Assembly (NCBI GenBank): GCA_900546075.1
Contig: URBH01000024.1
Coordinates: 1-29,785 of the forward strand
Source of the DNA: an uncultured Eubacteriales bacterium
GTDB lineage: Bacteria > Bacillota > Clostridia > Oscillospirales > Oscillospiraceae
Reading direction: 5' to 3'
DNA: 29,785 nucleotides
Shown: positions 29,742 through 29,785 of the stretch, in pieces
Layout: each line of letters begins with the position of its first letter
Numbering within the stretch: the stretch's first letter is position 1
Notes under the pieces: model-generated
The model's input: only the letters and a program-made list of their open reading frames with translations
Databases searched by the model: none
Told to the model about the DNA's origin: nothing
Program-made: the position numbers and the translations under genes

Positions 29742-29785
29742 AGGCAACACCGCACAATTGCGTCTGCGAGTCTCAGCCGTCTTTT
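29742..29785 (+). repeat. End of dispersed terminal-inverted-repeat element (family A, copy 3, cut by window edge)
   Basis: Directly after the Rrf2 stop codon the sequence AAGGCAACACCGCACAATTG begins, continuing through the CTGCGAGTCTCAGCCGTC core shared with 1-73 (opposite orientation) and, with changes, with 5775-5820. The rest of the element is beyond the window. Confidence 0.75.

Overview
The window reads as chromosomal DNA of a GC-rich, low-rank Bacillota, most likely a gut Clostridia of the Oscillospiraceae/Ruminococcaceae type. The evidence is strong AGGAGG ribosome sites, sigma-A-like promoters with 17-nt spacers, a RicT homologue, a CBS-domain manganese pyrophosphatase, an lspA-rluD-type pair, rpsF-ssb-rpsR, QueH and starch-binding module 26-like domains. 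This taxonomic call is inference; no rRNA gene is present.

Layout. 1-1.25 kb: the end of a dispersed repeat, then a membrane-anchored GH25 lysozyme. 1.27-5.3 kb (minus): a lipid kinase, a THUMP RNA methyltransferase and queH in one operon, then mtaB. 5.3-8.33 kb (plus): an HPr-like protein without the phosphorylated histidine, a 166-bp hairpin-forming repeat, then lspA, an RluD-family pseudouridine synthase and a Cof-type HAD phosphatase. 8.39-8.71 kb: tRNA-Gly, tRNA-Arg and tRNA-His from one promoter, ending in an unusual extended palindrome. 8.97-11.49 kb (minus): an orphan phage end-module (tail fibre, M15 endolysin, XhlA-like protein, holin). 11.56-13.36 kb: an MFS efflux gene bracketed by two inverted 175-bp copies of a six-hairpin repeat. 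13.35-20.33 kb (minus): an LTA-synthase-like sulfatase, ricT, holB, a CBS/DRTGG manganese pyrophosphatase and asparaginase. 20.49-21.56 kb (minus): rpsR, ssb, rpsF, with an IS5-type transposase relic touching the promoter. 21.93-28.91 kb (minus): a starch/maltodextrin locus. 29.3-29.74 kb: an Rrf2 regulator, then the start of another copy of the dispersed repeat.

The starch locus is the most coherent system. A promoter at 28.95 kb drives a surface protein made only of three CBM26-like modules and a C-terminal membrane anchor. It is followed by a maltodextrin-binding lipoprotein, two permeases, a neopullulanase-like GH13 enzyme without a visible signal peptide, and a LacI-family regulator. The inferred flow is capture of starch or malto-oligosaccharides at the surface, import, cytoplasmic cleavage and regulation by sugar. 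No ABC ATPase gene is present, so a shared MsmX-type ATPase encoded elsewhere is expected.

The most unusual DNA-level signals are the two palindrome-rich repeat families. In the 175-bp family, all seven differences between the two copies fall outside the hairpin stems. A third signal is the inverted duplication of the tRNA-His 3' end that forms its terminator.
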